From Abyssibius alkaniclasticus (GTDB lineage Bacteria; Pseudomonadota; Alphaproteobacteria; Rhodobacterales; Rhodobacteraceae), in contig NZ_CP095732.1 of assembly GCF_020447305.1 (NCBI RefSeq), positions 558,001-622,000 of the forward strand: a stretch of DNA of 64,000 nucleotides. The letters are read 5' to 3'. The translations under genes and the position numbers were made by a program. Position 1 is the first letter of the stretch; the number at the start of each line of letters is the position of its first letter. Positions 41,182 through 50,870 of this stretch are shown here, piece after piece. Below the pieces are notes generated by a model. That model had not been told where the DNA came from. It worked only from the letters and a program-made list of their open reading frames with translations, and did no database searches.

Positions 41182-41676
41182 ATGATGGAGTTTCTGAACG
41201 ATACCAACATCGTCGTCACCATCGCATTTGTGCTGTTCATCGGTGTTTTGCTCTACGCAAAAGTGCCAGGCAAGGTGACATCCATGCTGGATGGGCGGGC
41301 AACCACCATCCGTAGCGAGCTTGATGAAGCCCGCGCCCTGCGCGAAGAGGCACAAACGCTTCTGGCCAGCTATGACCGCAAGAAGCGTGAAGTCGAGGCA
41401 CAGACCGAGGAGATCGTCGCCCATGCCAAGGCCGAAGCGCGCGCCGCTGCCGAAACCGCCAAGGCGGATTTGAAGGCCAGCATTGCGCGCCGTCTGGAAG
41501 CCGCTGACGAGCAGATCACCGCCGCCGAAAGCCGCGCCCTGCGCTCGGTGCGTGATCAGGCCGTGGCCGTGGCCGTGGCTGCGGCAGGCGAGGTGATCGC
41601 CGCCAAAATGCCAAAAGCCGATGCAGATGCGATGCTGGATGCGGCCATTGCCGGTTTGGGCACACGCCTGAACTAG
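41182..41676 (+). CDS. atpF: ATP synthase F0 subunit b
   Basis: 164 residues: an N-terminal membrane helix (about 8-27), then an alanine/glutamate-rich coiled coil (LDEARALREEAQTLLASYDRKKREVEAQ landmark). It partners b' in the peripheral stalk. It is the last gene of the operon, followed by a clear terminator. F1 genes are not in the window. Confidence 0.94.
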   Translation: MMEFLNDTNIVVTIAFVLFIGVLLYAKVPGKVTSMLDGRATTIRSELDEARALREEAQTLLASYDRKKREVEAQTEEIVAHAKAEARAAAETAKADLKASIARRLEAADEQITAAESRALRSVRDQAVAVAVAAAGEVIAAKMPKADADAMLDAAIAGLGTRLN

Positions 41677-41700
41677 GCACAGTTACAGTAATGCTTATAA

Positions 41701-41727
41701 AACCCGGCCCCCGTGGCCGGGTTTTTT
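41701..41727 (+). terminator. Rho-independent terminator of the atp operon
   Basis: AACCCGGCC (41701-41709), loop CCCGT, GGCCGGGTT (41715-41723) and a T run to 41727, 25 bp after the atpF stop. Confidence 0.93.
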
Positions 41728-41770
41728 ATGCGCGGCCCTGCACGTAGATCGGCCCGACATGCAGCCACCG

Positions 41771-41802
41771 GGCAAAAAAGAAAAGGGGGCCAGTGGCCCC
41801 CT
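41771..41802 (-). terminator. Rho-independent terminator of the OmpA lipoprotein gene
   Basis: On the minus strand AGGGGGCC, a 3-base loop, GGCCCCCT and then TTTTCTTTTTT (plus strand 41773-41783 region), 24 bp after the stop of the lipoprotein gene. Confidence 0.85.
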
Positions 41803-41825
41803 GATCTATCGCGATGTCATCCGCC

Positions 41826-42470
41826 CTATTGGTTGGGCGTGATGTAAATCTCGACCCGCCGGTTGGCCTGACGGCCCGCTGCGCTGGCATTCGAGGCAAC
41901 GGGCTGGTTTTCACCCATCCCGAAGGCGCGCACACGGCCCGCCGATACGCCCGAATTGATCAGAACCGAACGCACCGAGGCGGCGCGGCGTTCCGACAGG
42001 CTTTGGTTATAGGCCGCATCACCGGTAGAATCGGTGTGGCCGACAACCTCAACCGTGGTGTTGGGGTAGCTTTGCAGGTTCGCGGCCAGGGTTTGCAGGC
42101 TGCCGATGAAGCTCGATTTCAGCTGTGCGGAATCTACCGCAAAGGTGATCTGCTCTGGCAGGGTCACGATCAACTGGCTGCCGGTATTGGTGATAACCGC
42201 GCCCGAGCCGCCCATTTGCGCGCGCAAGGCACGCTCCTGTGCATCCAGACGGTCACCGATCGCACCACCGGCGGCGGCACCGATCAGCGCCCCGACAACC
42301 GCGCCGCGTGTCGAATTGCCCGCAACCTGCGAGCCGACAAGCGCACCAAATGCGGCACCACCAAGCGCACCTGTGCCGGTGTTGTTGGCCGTGCCGTCAG
42401 GGTTTGTGCAGCCGCTCAGCGCCAACGCGCCCGAAACTGTCACTACCATCAATGTCTTGAATCCAAACAT
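41826..42470 (-). CDS. OmpA-family outer-membrane lipoprotein (YiaD/Pal-like)
   Basis: 214 residues from ATG 42470. The lipobox LSGC is followed by a glycine-zipper region (GALGGAAFGALVGSQ and GALIGAAAGGAIGD) and a C-terminal OmpA domain with VEVVGHTDSTGDAAYNQSLSERRAASV and NRRVEIYI, which binds peptidoglycan. An in-frame ATG lies two codons upstream (42476). The gene is monocistronic with its own terminator. Confidence 0.9.
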   Translation of the reverse strand: MFGFKTLMVVTVSGALALSGCTNPDGTANNTGTGALGGAAFGALVGSQVAGNSTRGAVVGALIGAAAGGAIGDRLDAQERALRAQMGGSGAVITNTGSQLIVTLPEQITFAVDSAQLKSSFIGSLQTLAANLQSYPNTTVEVVGHTDSTGDAAYNQSLSERRAASVRSVLINSGVSAGRVRAFGMGENQPVASNASAAGRQANRRVEIYITPNQ

Positions 42471-42576
42471 GGTCACTCCTTCGCTTGAATAGTTCCTGCC
42501 AACTAGAGCCTATACACCGAGTCTATTCAAGGGCTTGCAGGCTGAATGCGGTAAAACTGGCGGCAAGTCGCCGATC

Positions 42577-43425
42577 TCATCGCGCCTCCAGCCGCGCCGA
42601 TTCCCATGCCAAAAGCGCTCGTTTCACCGGCAATCCCCAGTGGTAGCCGCCCAGTTCGCCGGATTTTCGCAAGGCGCGATGGCAGGGAATGAGCCATGAC
42701 ACCGGGTTGCGCCCCACCGCCGTGCCCACGGCGCGGGCTGCACGGGGGCTGCCAATGGCGCGGGCGATTTCCGAATAGCTGGTGACATGGCCCGATGGGA
42801 TGGCGAGCAGCGCCTCCCAGACCTTGATTTGCAGCGGCGAGCCGATCATGACCAGATTGCAGGCACCGCTTTGGCCCAAAGCCGACGCCACCCAGGCGCG
42901 CAGCGCTTCGGGGTTATGGTGAAAAGCCGCGCGCGGCCAGCGTGCGCGCAAATCTGCCTCGGCTGCGGCGGCACCAATTTCCGCACCAAAGGCCAGCCCG
43001 CAAATACCGCGCGCCGTGCCCATAGCCAGAAGCGGGCCGAAGGGCGAGTCAAACCATCCCCAGTTGATGTGCAGCCCCGCGCCGCCAGCGGCATATTCAC
43101 CGGGGCTCATCGCTTCCCAGCGCACGAACAGGTCATGCAGGCGGCCGGGGCTTGACAGGCCGGTTGACAGCGTGGTTTCCAGCACCGAGAACCGGTTGGC
43201 CAGCAGGCTGCGCGCATGGCCGAGCGTTAGATATTGCTGATACCGCTTGGGGCTGACCCCAACCCATTGACTGAACAGCCGCTGGAAATGCGCCGGGCTC
43301 AGCCCCACGGCGCGGGCAACATCATCCAGGTTTGGCTGCGCTTCAACCGCGCTGTCGATATAGGCAATCGCGCGGCCAATCAGCCCATAGTGATAGTGTG
43401 TTTCGTTTGGGGTTTCACTGTGCAT
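42577..43425 (-). CDS. AraC-type regulator fused to O6-methylguanine-DNA methyltransferase (Ada-like)
   Basis: 282 residues. The N-terminal 100 are an AraC HTH pair (DDVARAVGLSPAHFQRLFSQWVGVSPKRYQQ landmark). The C-terminal half is a DNA alkyltransferase with the acceptor cysteine in LIPCHRAL and the helix SPRAARAVGTAVGRNPV. The zinc-binding Ada N-terminal domain that senses methylphosphotriesters is missing. ATG 43425 follows AAAGGAAAA. It is divergent from nth, another repair gene. Confidence 0.88.
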   Translation of the reverse strand: MHSETPNETHYHYGLIGRAIAYIDSAVEAQPNLDDVARAVGLSPAHFQRLFSQWVGVSPKRYQQYLTLGHARSLLANRFSVLETTLSTGLSSPGRLHDLFVRWEAMSPGEYAAGGAGLHINWGWFDSPFGPLLAMGTARGICGLAFGAEIGAAAAEADLRARWPRAAFHHNPEALRAWVASALGQSGACNLVMIGSPLQIKVWEALLAIPSGHVTSYSEIARAIGSPRAARAVGTAVGRNPVSWLIPCHRALRKSGELGGYHWGLPVKRALLAWESARLEAR

Positions 43426-43533
43426 ATCGGTTTTCCTTTGGCGCAGTATGGCCCGCGCAACCCGCCCTTCGCCACCCGAATTATGCGCAATCCAAGGCTT
43501 GAAATTCTGGCCGATACCATGCCAAGTGGCCGC

Positions 43534-44178
43534 ATGACCGCGCAGCTTGGCTATCACGATATTTCAAAAATCTTTGCCCGTTTCGCGGCAGCCGAGCCGC
43601 ACCCGAAGGGCGAGCTTGCGCATGTCAACGACTACACGCTGCTTGTCGCCATCGCGCTTTCGGCGCAATCCACCGATATTGGGGTGAACAAGGCCACGGC
43701 CGCGCTGTTCGCCATTGCCGACACGCCGCAAAAAATGCTCGATCTTGGAGAGCCGGCCCTGATCGAACATATCAAATCCCTCGGGCTGTTTCGCCAGAAG
43801 GCGAAGAATGTCATCAAGCTCAGCCGGATTTTGGTTGATGACTATGGCGGCGCGGTGCCAAGTTCGCGCGCGGCGCTGCAATCATTGCCGGGCGTGGGGC
43901 GCAAAACCGCCAATGTGTTGCTGAACATGGTCTATGCGCATCCCGCACAAGCGGTCGATACGCATATTTTTCGCGTGGGCAACCGCACCGGCCTAGCGGC
44001 AGGTCGCGATGTGGTTGCGGTGGAACGTGCAATAGAAGATAACGTGCCGGTGCAATATCAACGCCACGCGCATCACTGGCTCATTCTGCATGGGCGCTAT
44101 ATTTGCAAGGCGCGCAAACCCGCTTGCGGCGCCTGTATCATCGCCGATCTGTGCCATTCCGAGGATAAAATACTATGA
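43534..44178 (+). CDS. nth: Endonuclease III (DNA glycosylase/AP lyase)
   Basis: 214 residues from ATG 43534. The helix-hairpin-helix LPGVGRKTA (118-126) contains catalytic K124, and D142 lies in VDTHIFRV. Cysteines 191, 198, 201 and 207 form the C-X6-C-X2-C-X5-C iron-sulfur cluster. It removes oxidised pyrimidines. Upstream in-frame ATGs at 43519 and 43483 are possible and none has a strong ribosome site. The stop overlaps the kinase start (ATGA). Confidence 0.94.
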   Translation: MTAQLGYHDISKIFARFAAAEPHPKGELAHVNDYTLLVAIALSAQSTDIGVNKATAALFAIADTPQKMLDLGEPALIEHIKSLGLFRQKAKNVIKLSRILVDDYGGAVPSSRAALQSLPGVGRKTANVLLNMVYAHPAQAVDTHIFRVGNRTGLAAGRDVVAVERAIEDNVPVQYQRHAHHWLILHGRYICKARKPACGACIIADLCHSEDKIL

Positions 44179-45167
44179 AGAAGTTTCAGGTCATTGGCAT
44201 CGGCAATGCAATGGTCGATGTGTTGGCCCGCGTCGACGATGCGTTTCTGGTGGAAAACGGGGTTGAAAAGGGCATCATGACCCTGATCGACACCGCCCGC
44301 GCCGCCGAGCTTTACAGCCATATGGGCCCGGCGCGCGAGGTGTCGGGCGGGTCTGCGGCCAATACCATTGCCGGGCTGGCTGCACTTGGCGCGCGCACAG
44401 CCTATATAGGCAAGGTCAAGGATGACCAGCTTGGCGCGATTTTTGCCCATGACATGCGCGCACAGGGCGCGGGCTATGACACACCGCTGGCCCCGAAAAC
44501 CCATGCGGCGGAAACAGGCCGCTGCATGGTCATGGTTTCGCCCGATAGCGAGCGTTCGATGAACACCTATCTGGGCGTGTCCGAATTTCTGGCCCCCGAT
44601 GATATTGATGCAGCGCAGATGGCCGAGGCCGAATGGCTGTATCTGGAAGGCTATCGCTTTGACGGGCCCGACAGCCAGGCCGCTTTTGCCAAGGCGATTG
44701 ATGCCTGCAAAGGGGCGGGCGGCAAGGTTTCGGTCACATTGTCCGACCCGTTTTGCGTGAACCGCCACCGCGAGGCGTTCCGCACACTGATCCATGACCA
44801 TATCGACCTGCTGTTTTGCAACGAGCATGAGCTGAAAGCCCTGTATGAAACCGATGATCTGGACGCAGCTTTTGTGCGTGCGCGCAAGGATGTGCCCATG
44901 CTGGCCTGCACGGTTGGCGCAAAAGGCGCCCATGCCACGAGTGGCGGGCAGGACTACCACGACCCTGCCACCAATGCCGCCGTGGTCGATGTGACTGGCG
45001 CTGGCGATCTGTTTGCCGCCGGCTTTCTATATGGCGTGGTGTCGGGCCGCGACCCGCTGACATGCCTGCGCATGGGCAACCATGCGGCCGGCGAGGTGAT
45101 CAGCCATATCGGCGCGCGGCCCGAGGCGGATCTGAAGGCGCTGTTTGGCGCGCATGGTTTACTTTAG
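44175..45167 (+). CDS. PfkB-family kinase, adenosine kinase-like
   Basis: 330 residues. GGSAANTIAGLAALGARTAYIGKV is the first PfkB signature, and VVDVTGAGDLFAAGFLYG is the second, with the catalytic aspartate after GAG. Overall it resembles adenosine kinase-like sugar kinases of alphaproteobacteria. The substrate cannot be fixed from sequence. It is coupled to nth upstream and lies 9 bp before the HIT gene. Confidence 0.88.
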   Translation: MKKFQVIGIGNAMVDVLARVDDAFLVENGVEKGIMTLIDTARAAELYSHMGPAREVSGGSAANTIAGLAALGARTAYIGKVKDDQLGAIFAHDMRAQGAGYDTPLAPKTHAAETGRCMVMVSPDSERSMNTYLGVSEFLAPDDIDAAQMAEAEWLYLEGYRFDGPDSQAAFAKAIDACKGAGGKVSVTLSDPFCVNRHREAFRTLIHDHIDLLFCNEHELKALYETDDLDAAFVRARKDVPMLACTVGAKGAHATSGGQDYHDPATNAAVVDVTGAGDLFAAGFLYGVVSGRDPLTCLRMGNHAAGEVISHIGARPEADLKALFGAHGLL

Positions 45168-45176
45168 GGGGGCAAC

Positions 45177-45560
45177 ATGGCCTATTCATACGACGATACC
45201 AATATTTTCGCCCGTATCCTGCGCGGCGAAATCCCGTGTTCCAAAGTGCTGGAAACTGAACATGCGCTGGCCTTCAACGATATCGCCCCGCAAGCCCCGC
45301 ATCATGTGCTGGTCATCCCCAAGGGCGCTTATGTGAATTACGATGATTTTGCCAGCAATGCGACAGATGCCGAGATTATCGGCTTCAACCGCGCCATTGG
45401 CGAGGTGATTGCCCAGCTCAACGCCGCCCCCGGCGACGGTGGCCTTGGCTATCGGCTTGTCGCCAATACCGGCGAGGCCGGTGTGCAGGATGTGCCGCAT
45501 CTGCATGTGCATATTCTGGGCGGGCGGGTGCTTGGCCGGATGTTGCCCGCAGCGCAGTAG
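45177..45560 (+). CDS. HIT-family nucleotide hydrolase (HinT-like)
   Basis: 127 residues with the histidine triad H108-L-H110-V-H112 in PHLHVHILGG and the N-terminal FARILRGEIPCSKVLE pattern of HinT, which hydrolyses AMP-linked phosphoramidates. AGGGGGG lies upstream of the ATG. It is between a nucleoside-type kinase and a zinc-finger protein. Confidence 0.93.
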   Translation: MAYSYDDTNIFARILRGEIPCSKVLETEHALAFNDIAPQAPHHVLVIPKGAYVNYDDFASNATDAEIIGFNRAIGEVIAQLNAAPGDGGLGYRLVANTGEAGVQDVPHLHVHILGGRVLGRMLPAAQ

Positions 45561-45617
45561 CTTGCCGCCCGCGCCAAACCCGCTATTCTAGGCCCGCATT
45601 CCGATGGAGTTTTCGAT

Positions 45618-45794
45618 ATGACCCAAGACGCCCCCGAAATTGAAGAAGTCACCAAAACCCGCATTGCCTGTGATGGCGGCGCGGGTGGGCATCCGCGCGT
45701 TTGGCTGAGCATTCCGGCCGACAAGGGCTATGTCGAATGCGGCTATTGCGACAAGCGTTTCGTGCTGAAAGCCGGTAGCGGCGGGCATCACTGA
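45618..45794 (+). CDS. Small CHCC zinc-finger protein
   Basis: 58 residues. RIACDGG, then GHPRVWLSI and [12 protein letters not shown] give the Cys-His-Cys-Cys metal site of the zf-CHCC family, related to the NDUFS6-type subunit of complex I. It starts at ATG 45618 and ends 1 bp before polA. A role in respiratory complex assembly is known for relatives and only inferred here. Confidence 0.88.
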   Translation: MTQDAPEIEEVTKTRIACDGGAGGHPRVWLSIPADKGYVECGYCDKRFVLKAGSGGHH

Positions 45795-45795
45795 T

Positions 45796-48615
45796 ATGGC
45801 GTTTGGCAAGGGCCATCATCTGCATCTGATCGACGGCTCGGCCTATATTTTTCGTGCCTATCACGCCCTGCCCCCGCTGACCCGCGCCTCCGATGGTCTG
45901 CCGGTTGGCGCGGTATCGGGCTATTGCAACATGATCTACAAGCTGGTGGAAGACGCCAAGGGCCCCGATGCACCCACCCATGTGGCGGTGATATTCGACC
46001 ATTCCGGCACGACATTCCGCAACACCATCTATGACCAATACAAGGCCCAGCGCCCGCCCGCGCCCGAAGACCTGAAGCCGCAATTCGCGCTCATCCGCCA
46101 GGCGACCCGCGCCTTCAACCTGCCCTGCATCGAAATGGAGGGGTTCGAGGCCGATGACCTGATCGCCACCTATGCCCGCCAGGCGCGCGAAGCCGGCGGG
46201 CGGGTAACGATTGTATCCTCGGATAAAGACCTGATGCAGCTTGTCGGTGGCGGCATTGAAATGCTCGACCCGATGAAGAACAAGCGCATCGGCCCCGATG
46301 AGGTTTTCGAGAAATTCGGTGTCGACCCGGCCCGCGTGATCGATGTGCAAAGCCTTGCGGGCGATAGCGTAGACAATATCCCCGGCGCGCCCGGTATCGG
46401 CATCAAAACCGCCGCTTTGCTTATTCAGGAATATGGCGATCTGGACAGCTTGCTGGAACGCGCGGGCGAGATCAAACAGCCAAAACGCCGCGAAACGCTG
46501 ATCGAGAAGGCCGACCAGATCCGCATGAGCCGCAAATTGGTAACGCTGAAGCAGGATGTTGAAACCGTCGAAACGCTTGACGATTTTGACGTGAAAGACC
46601 CGGTGCCAAGCGAGGTTCTGGCCTTTATGGCGGAAATGGAGTTCCGCACTCTGGCCGAGCGCATGGCCGCCAAGCTCAAGGTTGACCCGCCGACCATTGC
46701 CGCCAAGCCCGGCCCCGACATTTCGGCCAGCGGCAGCACGCCCGGCAATGATGCACCCGCCGATGCCACGCCGATCGTGGCCAATCGCTACGAGACTGTG
46801 GCCGATGCCGAAGCCTTGCAAAAATGGATCGATGCCGCCTATCGCCGTGGCTGGGTGGCGTTTGATACCGAAACCACCGGGCTGGATGAAATGGTCGCCG
46901 ATCTGGTGGGCATTTCACTGGCCGTCGAGCCGGGCGAGGCCTGCTATATTCCGCTAACCCATCGTGAGGGTGAGGGCGATCTGCTTGGCGCCTCGACAAT
47001 GGCCGAAGGGCAAATGCCGCTGAAGGATGCGCTGGCCCGGCTCAAACCCATGCTGGAAGATGCGAGCATTCTGAAAATCGGCCAGAACATCAAGTATGAC
47101 CTGAAGATCATGGCGCGCTATGGCGTTGATCTGGCCCCGATCGAGGATACGATGCTGATGTCCTATGCGCTTCATGCCGGGCTGCACAATCATGGCATGG
47201 ATGCGCTCAGCGAGCGGTATCTGAGCCATAAGCCGATCGCGATCAAATCGCTGCTTGGCACGGGCAAATCGGCAAAAACCTTCGATCAGGTGCCCATAGC
47301 CGAGGCTACACCCTATGCGGCGGAAGATGCCGACATTACGCTGCGGCTGTGGAAAACCTTCAAACCACGGCTGGCAAGCGCCGGTGTGACCAGGGTTTAT
47401 GAAACGATGGAACGCCCGCTTGTGCCTGTTCTGGCACAGATGGAGCGGCACGGGATCTTGGTGGATCGTGACCATCTCAGCCGTATGTCAAACAGTTTCG
47501 CGCAGAAAATGGCGCAGCTGGAGGACGAGATTCACGGGCTTGCCGGTGGCAGGTTCAATGTCGCCAGCCCCAAGCAGTTGGGCGAGATTCTGTTCGACCA
47601 GATGGGCCTTGCCGGTGGCAAGAAAGGCAAGACCGATGCCTATTCGACCGGCGCCGATGTGCTGGAAGACCTGGCCGCCGAGGGCCACGAGCTGCCCGCC
47701 CGCGTGCTGGACTGGCGGCAGATGGCCAAGCTGAAAAGCACCTATACCGACGCGCTGCAAACCCATATCAACGCCGAAACGGGGCGCGTTCATACCAGCT
47801 ATTCCATTGCGGGCGCCAATACCGGGCGCCTGGCCTCGACCGACCCGAACCTGCAAAACATTCCCGTGCGCACTGAGGAAGGCCGCCGCATTCGCGAAGC
47901 CTTTGTCGCCGCCCCCGGCAATGTGCTGGTGAGTCTAGATTACAGCCAGATCGAGCTGCGGATTCTGGCGCATATCGCCGAGATTGACAGTTTGCGCCAG
48001 GCCTTTGCCGATGGTCACGACATTCACGCCATGACAGCCAGCCAGATGTTCAACGTGCCGATCGAGGGGATGGACCCGGCCATTCGCCGCCAGGCCAAGG
48101 CCATCAACTTTGGGGTTATCTACGGCATTTCCGGCTTTGGCCTTGCGCGCAATCTGCGCATTCCGCGCGCCGAGGCACAGGCCTTTATCGACACCTATTT
48201 CGAACGCTTCCCCGGCATTCGGGAATATATGGACAGCACGGTCGAATTCGGCAAGGCGCATGGCTATGTGCAAACGCTGTTCGGGCGCAAGATCCATACA
48301 CCGGAAATCGGTGCCAAAGGCCCGCAGGCGGGCTTTGCCAAGCGCGCCGCCATCAACGCCCCCATTCAGGGCACGGCGGCCGATATCATCCGCCGCGCAA
48401 TGATCCGGATGCCCGAAGCCATTGCCAAACTGCCCGCCAGAATGTTGCTACAGGTGCATGATGAACTGCTGTTCGAGGTGGAAGAAAGCGCCGTTGACGA
48501 CACCATTGCCGCCGCGCGCCGCGTCATGGAAGGCGCAAACCTGCCGGCTGTTGATCTGGCGGTAAAAATGACCGTGGAGTCTGGCCAGGGGCCGAACTGG
48601 GCGGCGGCGCATTAG
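45796..48615 (+). CDS. polA: DNA polymerase I
   Basis: 939 residues with all three domains. The 5'-nuclease is at 1-290 (DGSAYIFRAYHAL, SSDKDLMQL). The 3'-5' exonuclease keeps the acidic residues in FDTETTGLD (about 355), so proofreading should be active. The polymerase has motif A LDYSQIELRILAHI, motif B RRQAKAINFGVIYG and motif C LLQVHDELLFEV. It follows the CHCC gene by one base. Confidence 0.97.
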   Translation: MAFGKGHHLHLIDGSAYIFRAYHALPPLTRASDGLPVGAVSGYCNMIYKLVEDAKGPDAPTHVAVIFDHSGTTFRNTIYDQYKAQRPPAPEDLKPQFALIRQATRAFNLPCIEMEGFEADDLIATYARQAREAGGRVTIVSSDKDLMQLVGGGIEMLDPMKNKRIGPDEVFEKFGVDPARVIDVQSLAGDSVDNIPGAPGIGIKTAALLIQEYGDLDSLLERAGEIKQPKRRETLIEKADQIRMSRKLVTLKQDVETVETLDDFDVKDPVPSEVLAFMAEMEFRTLAERMAAKLKVDPPTIAAKPGPDISASGSTPGNDAPADATPIVANRYETVADAEALQKWIDAAYRRGWVAFDTETTGLDEMVADLVGISLAVEPGEACYIPLTHREGEGDLLGASTMAEGQMPLKDALARLKPMLEDASILKIGQNIKYDLKIMARYGVDLAPIEDTMLMSYALHAGLHNHGMDALSERYLSHKPIAIKSLLGTGKSAKTFDQVPIAEATPYAAEDADITLRLWKTFKPRLASAGVTRVYETMERPLVPVLAQMERHGILVDRDHLSRMSNSFAQKMAQLEDEIHGLAGGRFNVASPKQLGEILFDQMGLAGGKKGKTDAYSTGADVLEDLAAEGHELPARVLDWRQMAKLKSTYTDALQTHINAETGRVHTSYSIAGANTGRLASTDPNLQNIPVRTEEGRRIREAFVAAPGNVLVSLDYSQIELRILAHIAEIDSLRQAFADGHDIHAMTASQMFNVPIEGMDPAIRRQAKAINFGVIYGISGFGLARNLRIPRAEAQAFIDTYFERFPGIREYMDSTVEFGKAHGYVQTLFGRKIHTPEIGAKGPQAGFAKRAAINAPIQGTAADIIRRAMIRMPEAIAKLPARMLLQVHDELLFEVEESAVDDTIAAARRVMEGANLPAVDLAVKMTVESGQGPNWAAAH

Positions 48616-48618
48616 CCG

Positions 48619-50016
48619 CTAGACCAGCCCCAGCCTTTCACGCATTCCATAGCGCCACAGGCCCAGAACCGACGCCACGGTCAACCCGGTGGCCAGCCCC
48701 AGCCAGATGCCGACGCCCTCAAGCGCGGTATATTGCGACAGCAGATAGGCGCAAGGCACACCGATTATCCAATAGGAAATCATCGCGAAATACATGGGCA
48801 CGCGCGTGTCTTTAAGCCCGCGCAACAGCCCCGCCGCCATCACCTGAATACTGTCGACAAGCTGAAAGGCCCCGGCCACGGCCATAAGCGGCACACCGTA
48901 AGCCAGCACGGCGGCGGTTTCGGGGTTGGCGGCATCCTGAAACAGGCCGATCAGCGTTTCGGGGATGATCACGAACAGCGCCGCAGCCAGTAGCGATATC
49001 CCGCCCCCCATCAGCAGAATAACCTGCCCGGCGCGTTGCACACCCAGCCTGTCCTTGCGGCCCCTGGCAATGCCGATACGCACGGTTGCGGCCTGCGACA
49101 GGCCAAGCGGTATCATGAAACTGACCGAGGCGAGCTGTAGCGCAATGCCATGCGCGGCCAGCGGGATCTTGCCAAACCAGCCCATCATCACCGCAGAAAA
49201 GGAAAACAGGCCAACCTCGGCCAGCAAGGTCAGCCCGATGGGCCAGCCAACCACCAGCACCTCCATGAAGGCGGGCCAGTCGGCGCGCCAGAACCGCACC
49301 ATCACTTCGTATTTGCGCACGGCCTTGTGGCGGATCACATAAACCACCAGCAAAAGCAGCGACAGAGTCGATGAGCCAAGCGTCGCCCAGGCCGCGCCTT
49401 CAACCCCCAAGGCTGGCGCTCCCCAGTTGCCGAAGATCAGCGCATAGTTCAGCATCGCGTTCAGCGCGGCCGCCCCGAGCGTGAAGATCAGCACAACACC
49501 GGCGCGCGACAGCACCGAAAGGAAGCTGCGCAACACAAGGATGAGCAGGTTCGGCACGAGCGACCAGCGCGCAATGGTCAGATACGAATCGGCCACGGCC
49601 GACAGGTCCGGGTCTTGCCCGATGGCGATCAGAATTTCTTCAGTAAAAAACATGATCGGCATGACCAGCGCGGCATAGGCCAGCGAAACCCACATGCCCA
49701 TGCGCACCATGCGGCGCACGGCGCGCACATCGCCCGCCCCCTGGGCCCCGGCCGCCAGCGCGCCAACGGCAGTGCCAAAGCCAAAGCCGGTGATCATCAG
49801 CACGAACAGAATATTGGTGCCCAGCACGGTGGCGGCCAGCGCCTCGGTGCCAAGCCAGCCAAGCATCAGCGTATCGGTCACGCCCATCAGCATTTGCGCG
49901 AGTTGCGCACCGATCAGCGGCAGGCCAAGCGCCAGCGTCGCGCGGATATGCGCAGGCCAGCTATTGTTCTGTTCAGGGGCAAAACTTGATTCGCCAATTT
50001 GGGTTGGGCTCGACAT
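48619..50016 (-). CDS. MATE-family multidrug efflux transporter
   Basis: 465 residues with about twelve membrane helices. LALGLPLIGAQLAQMLMGVTDTLMLGWLG is the MATE N-terminal signature, and its counterpart near the middle is GWPIGLTLLAEVGLFSFSAVMMG. It exports cationic compounds using a sodium or proton gradient. ATG 50016 is chosen; in-frame upstream codons run into the CinA-type gene. It converges with polA, 3 bp apart. Confidence 0.9.
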   Translation of the reverse strand: MSSPTQIGESSFAPEQNNSWPAHIRATLALGLPLIGAQLAQMLMGVTDTLMLGWLGTEALAATVLGTNILFVLMITGFGFGTAVGALAAGAQGAGDVRAVRRMVRMGMWVSLAYAALVMPIMFFTEEILIAIGQDPDLSAVADSYLTIARWSLVPNLLILVLRSFLSVLSRAGVVLIFTLGAAALNAMLNYALIFGNWGAPALGVEGAAWATLGSSTLSLLLLVVYVIRHKAVRKYEVMVRFWRADWPAFMEVLVVGWPIGLTLLAEVGLFSFSAVMMGWFGKIPLAAHGIALQLASVSFMIPLGLSQAATVRIGIARGRKDRLGVQRAGQVILLMGGGISLLAAALFVIIPETLIGLFQDAANPETAAVLAYGVPLMAVAGAFQLVDSIQVMAAGLLRGLKDTRVPMYFAMISYWIIGVPCAYLLSQYTALEGVGIWLGLATGLTVASVLGLWRYGMRERLGLV

Positions 50017-50053
50017 GCGCGGACAGTATGGGCGCCCGCCGCCAAAGCCAAGC

Positions 50054-50773
50054 CTAAGCGGTGATTTCGCGCAACCGCGCCAGCGCGGCGGAAATTTGCG
50101 CCTTGTCCACCCCGCGCACCACAATATCGGCCCCGAAACGCCCGTCACGAATAAAGGGATAAGACCCGAAGCTGAGGTCTGGGAAGGCCGCCGCAATCGC
50201 GGCCAAGGGCGTGGCGATCTGGCTTTCGGGCAGGGCGATGCGCAGGCTTTCGGCCAGCAATGGCACACCGCTGGCAAGGCCGGGCAACAGGCCATCGACC
50301 ATCGCACAAAACACCGCAGGCACCCCCGCCATGACATGCACATTGCCAATGCTGAACCCCGGCGCGCCGGAAACCGGGTTATGGATAAGCCGCGCCCCTT
50401 CGGGCACCCGTGCCATGCGGCGGCGCGCTGGGGTCAGATCATCCATGCCGCCAGCATAGTTCTTTGCCAATGCCGCCAGCGCATCGTCACGCTCGCGCAA
50501 GGGCACAGCAAAAGCCGCCGCAACTGCGTCGGCGGTAATATCGTCATGCGTGGGGCCGATCCCGCCCGAGGTGAACACATGGTCGCAAGCGTCGCGCAGC
50601 GCGTTCAGCGTGGAAATGATCGTCTCGGCCACATCGCCCACCACGCGGATTTCACGCAGGTCGATCCCGCGCGCAAACAGCGCCTTGGCCAGATAATTGC
50701 CATTGCTGTCTTGCGTGCGGCCCGACAGGATTTCATCGCCAATCAGCAAAATCGCCGCAGTCGGGTTGGTCAT
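50054..50773 (-). CDS. CinA-type molybdopterin-binding domain protein
   Basis: 239 residues made only of the MoCF (CinA N-terminal) domain: AAILLIGDEILSGRTQDSNGNYLAKALF and FTSGGIGPTHDDIT. The C-terminal amidase domain of full CinA is missing. Relatives act in pyridine-nucleotide or cofactor metabolism. The start at 50773 lies 98 bp from the divergent map start. Confidence 0.87.
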   Translation of the reverse strand: MTNPTAAILLIGDEILSGRTQDSNGNYLAKALFARGIDLREIRVVGDVAETIISTLNALRDACDHVFTSGGIGPTHDDITADAVAAAFAVPLRERDDALAALAKNYAGGMDDLTPARRRMARVPEGARLIHNPVSGAPGFSIGNVHVMAGVPAVFCAMVDGLLPGLASGVPLLAESLRIALPESQIATPLAAIAAAFPDLSFGSYPFIRDGRFGADIVVRGVDKAQISAALARLREITA

Positions 50774-50870
50774 TTCGGGCCTCATTCGGTTGGCAATGGC
50801 CTGGCGGGGTGAATTGAAACCCGCCGACATCCTTGCTATATCAGGAAAAACACAAACAGGAATACGTGCT

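Noticed and set aside
45649-46821. A 390-codon minus-strand open frame
   Set aside because: It is antisense to the CHCC gene and polA; no start signal or family features.
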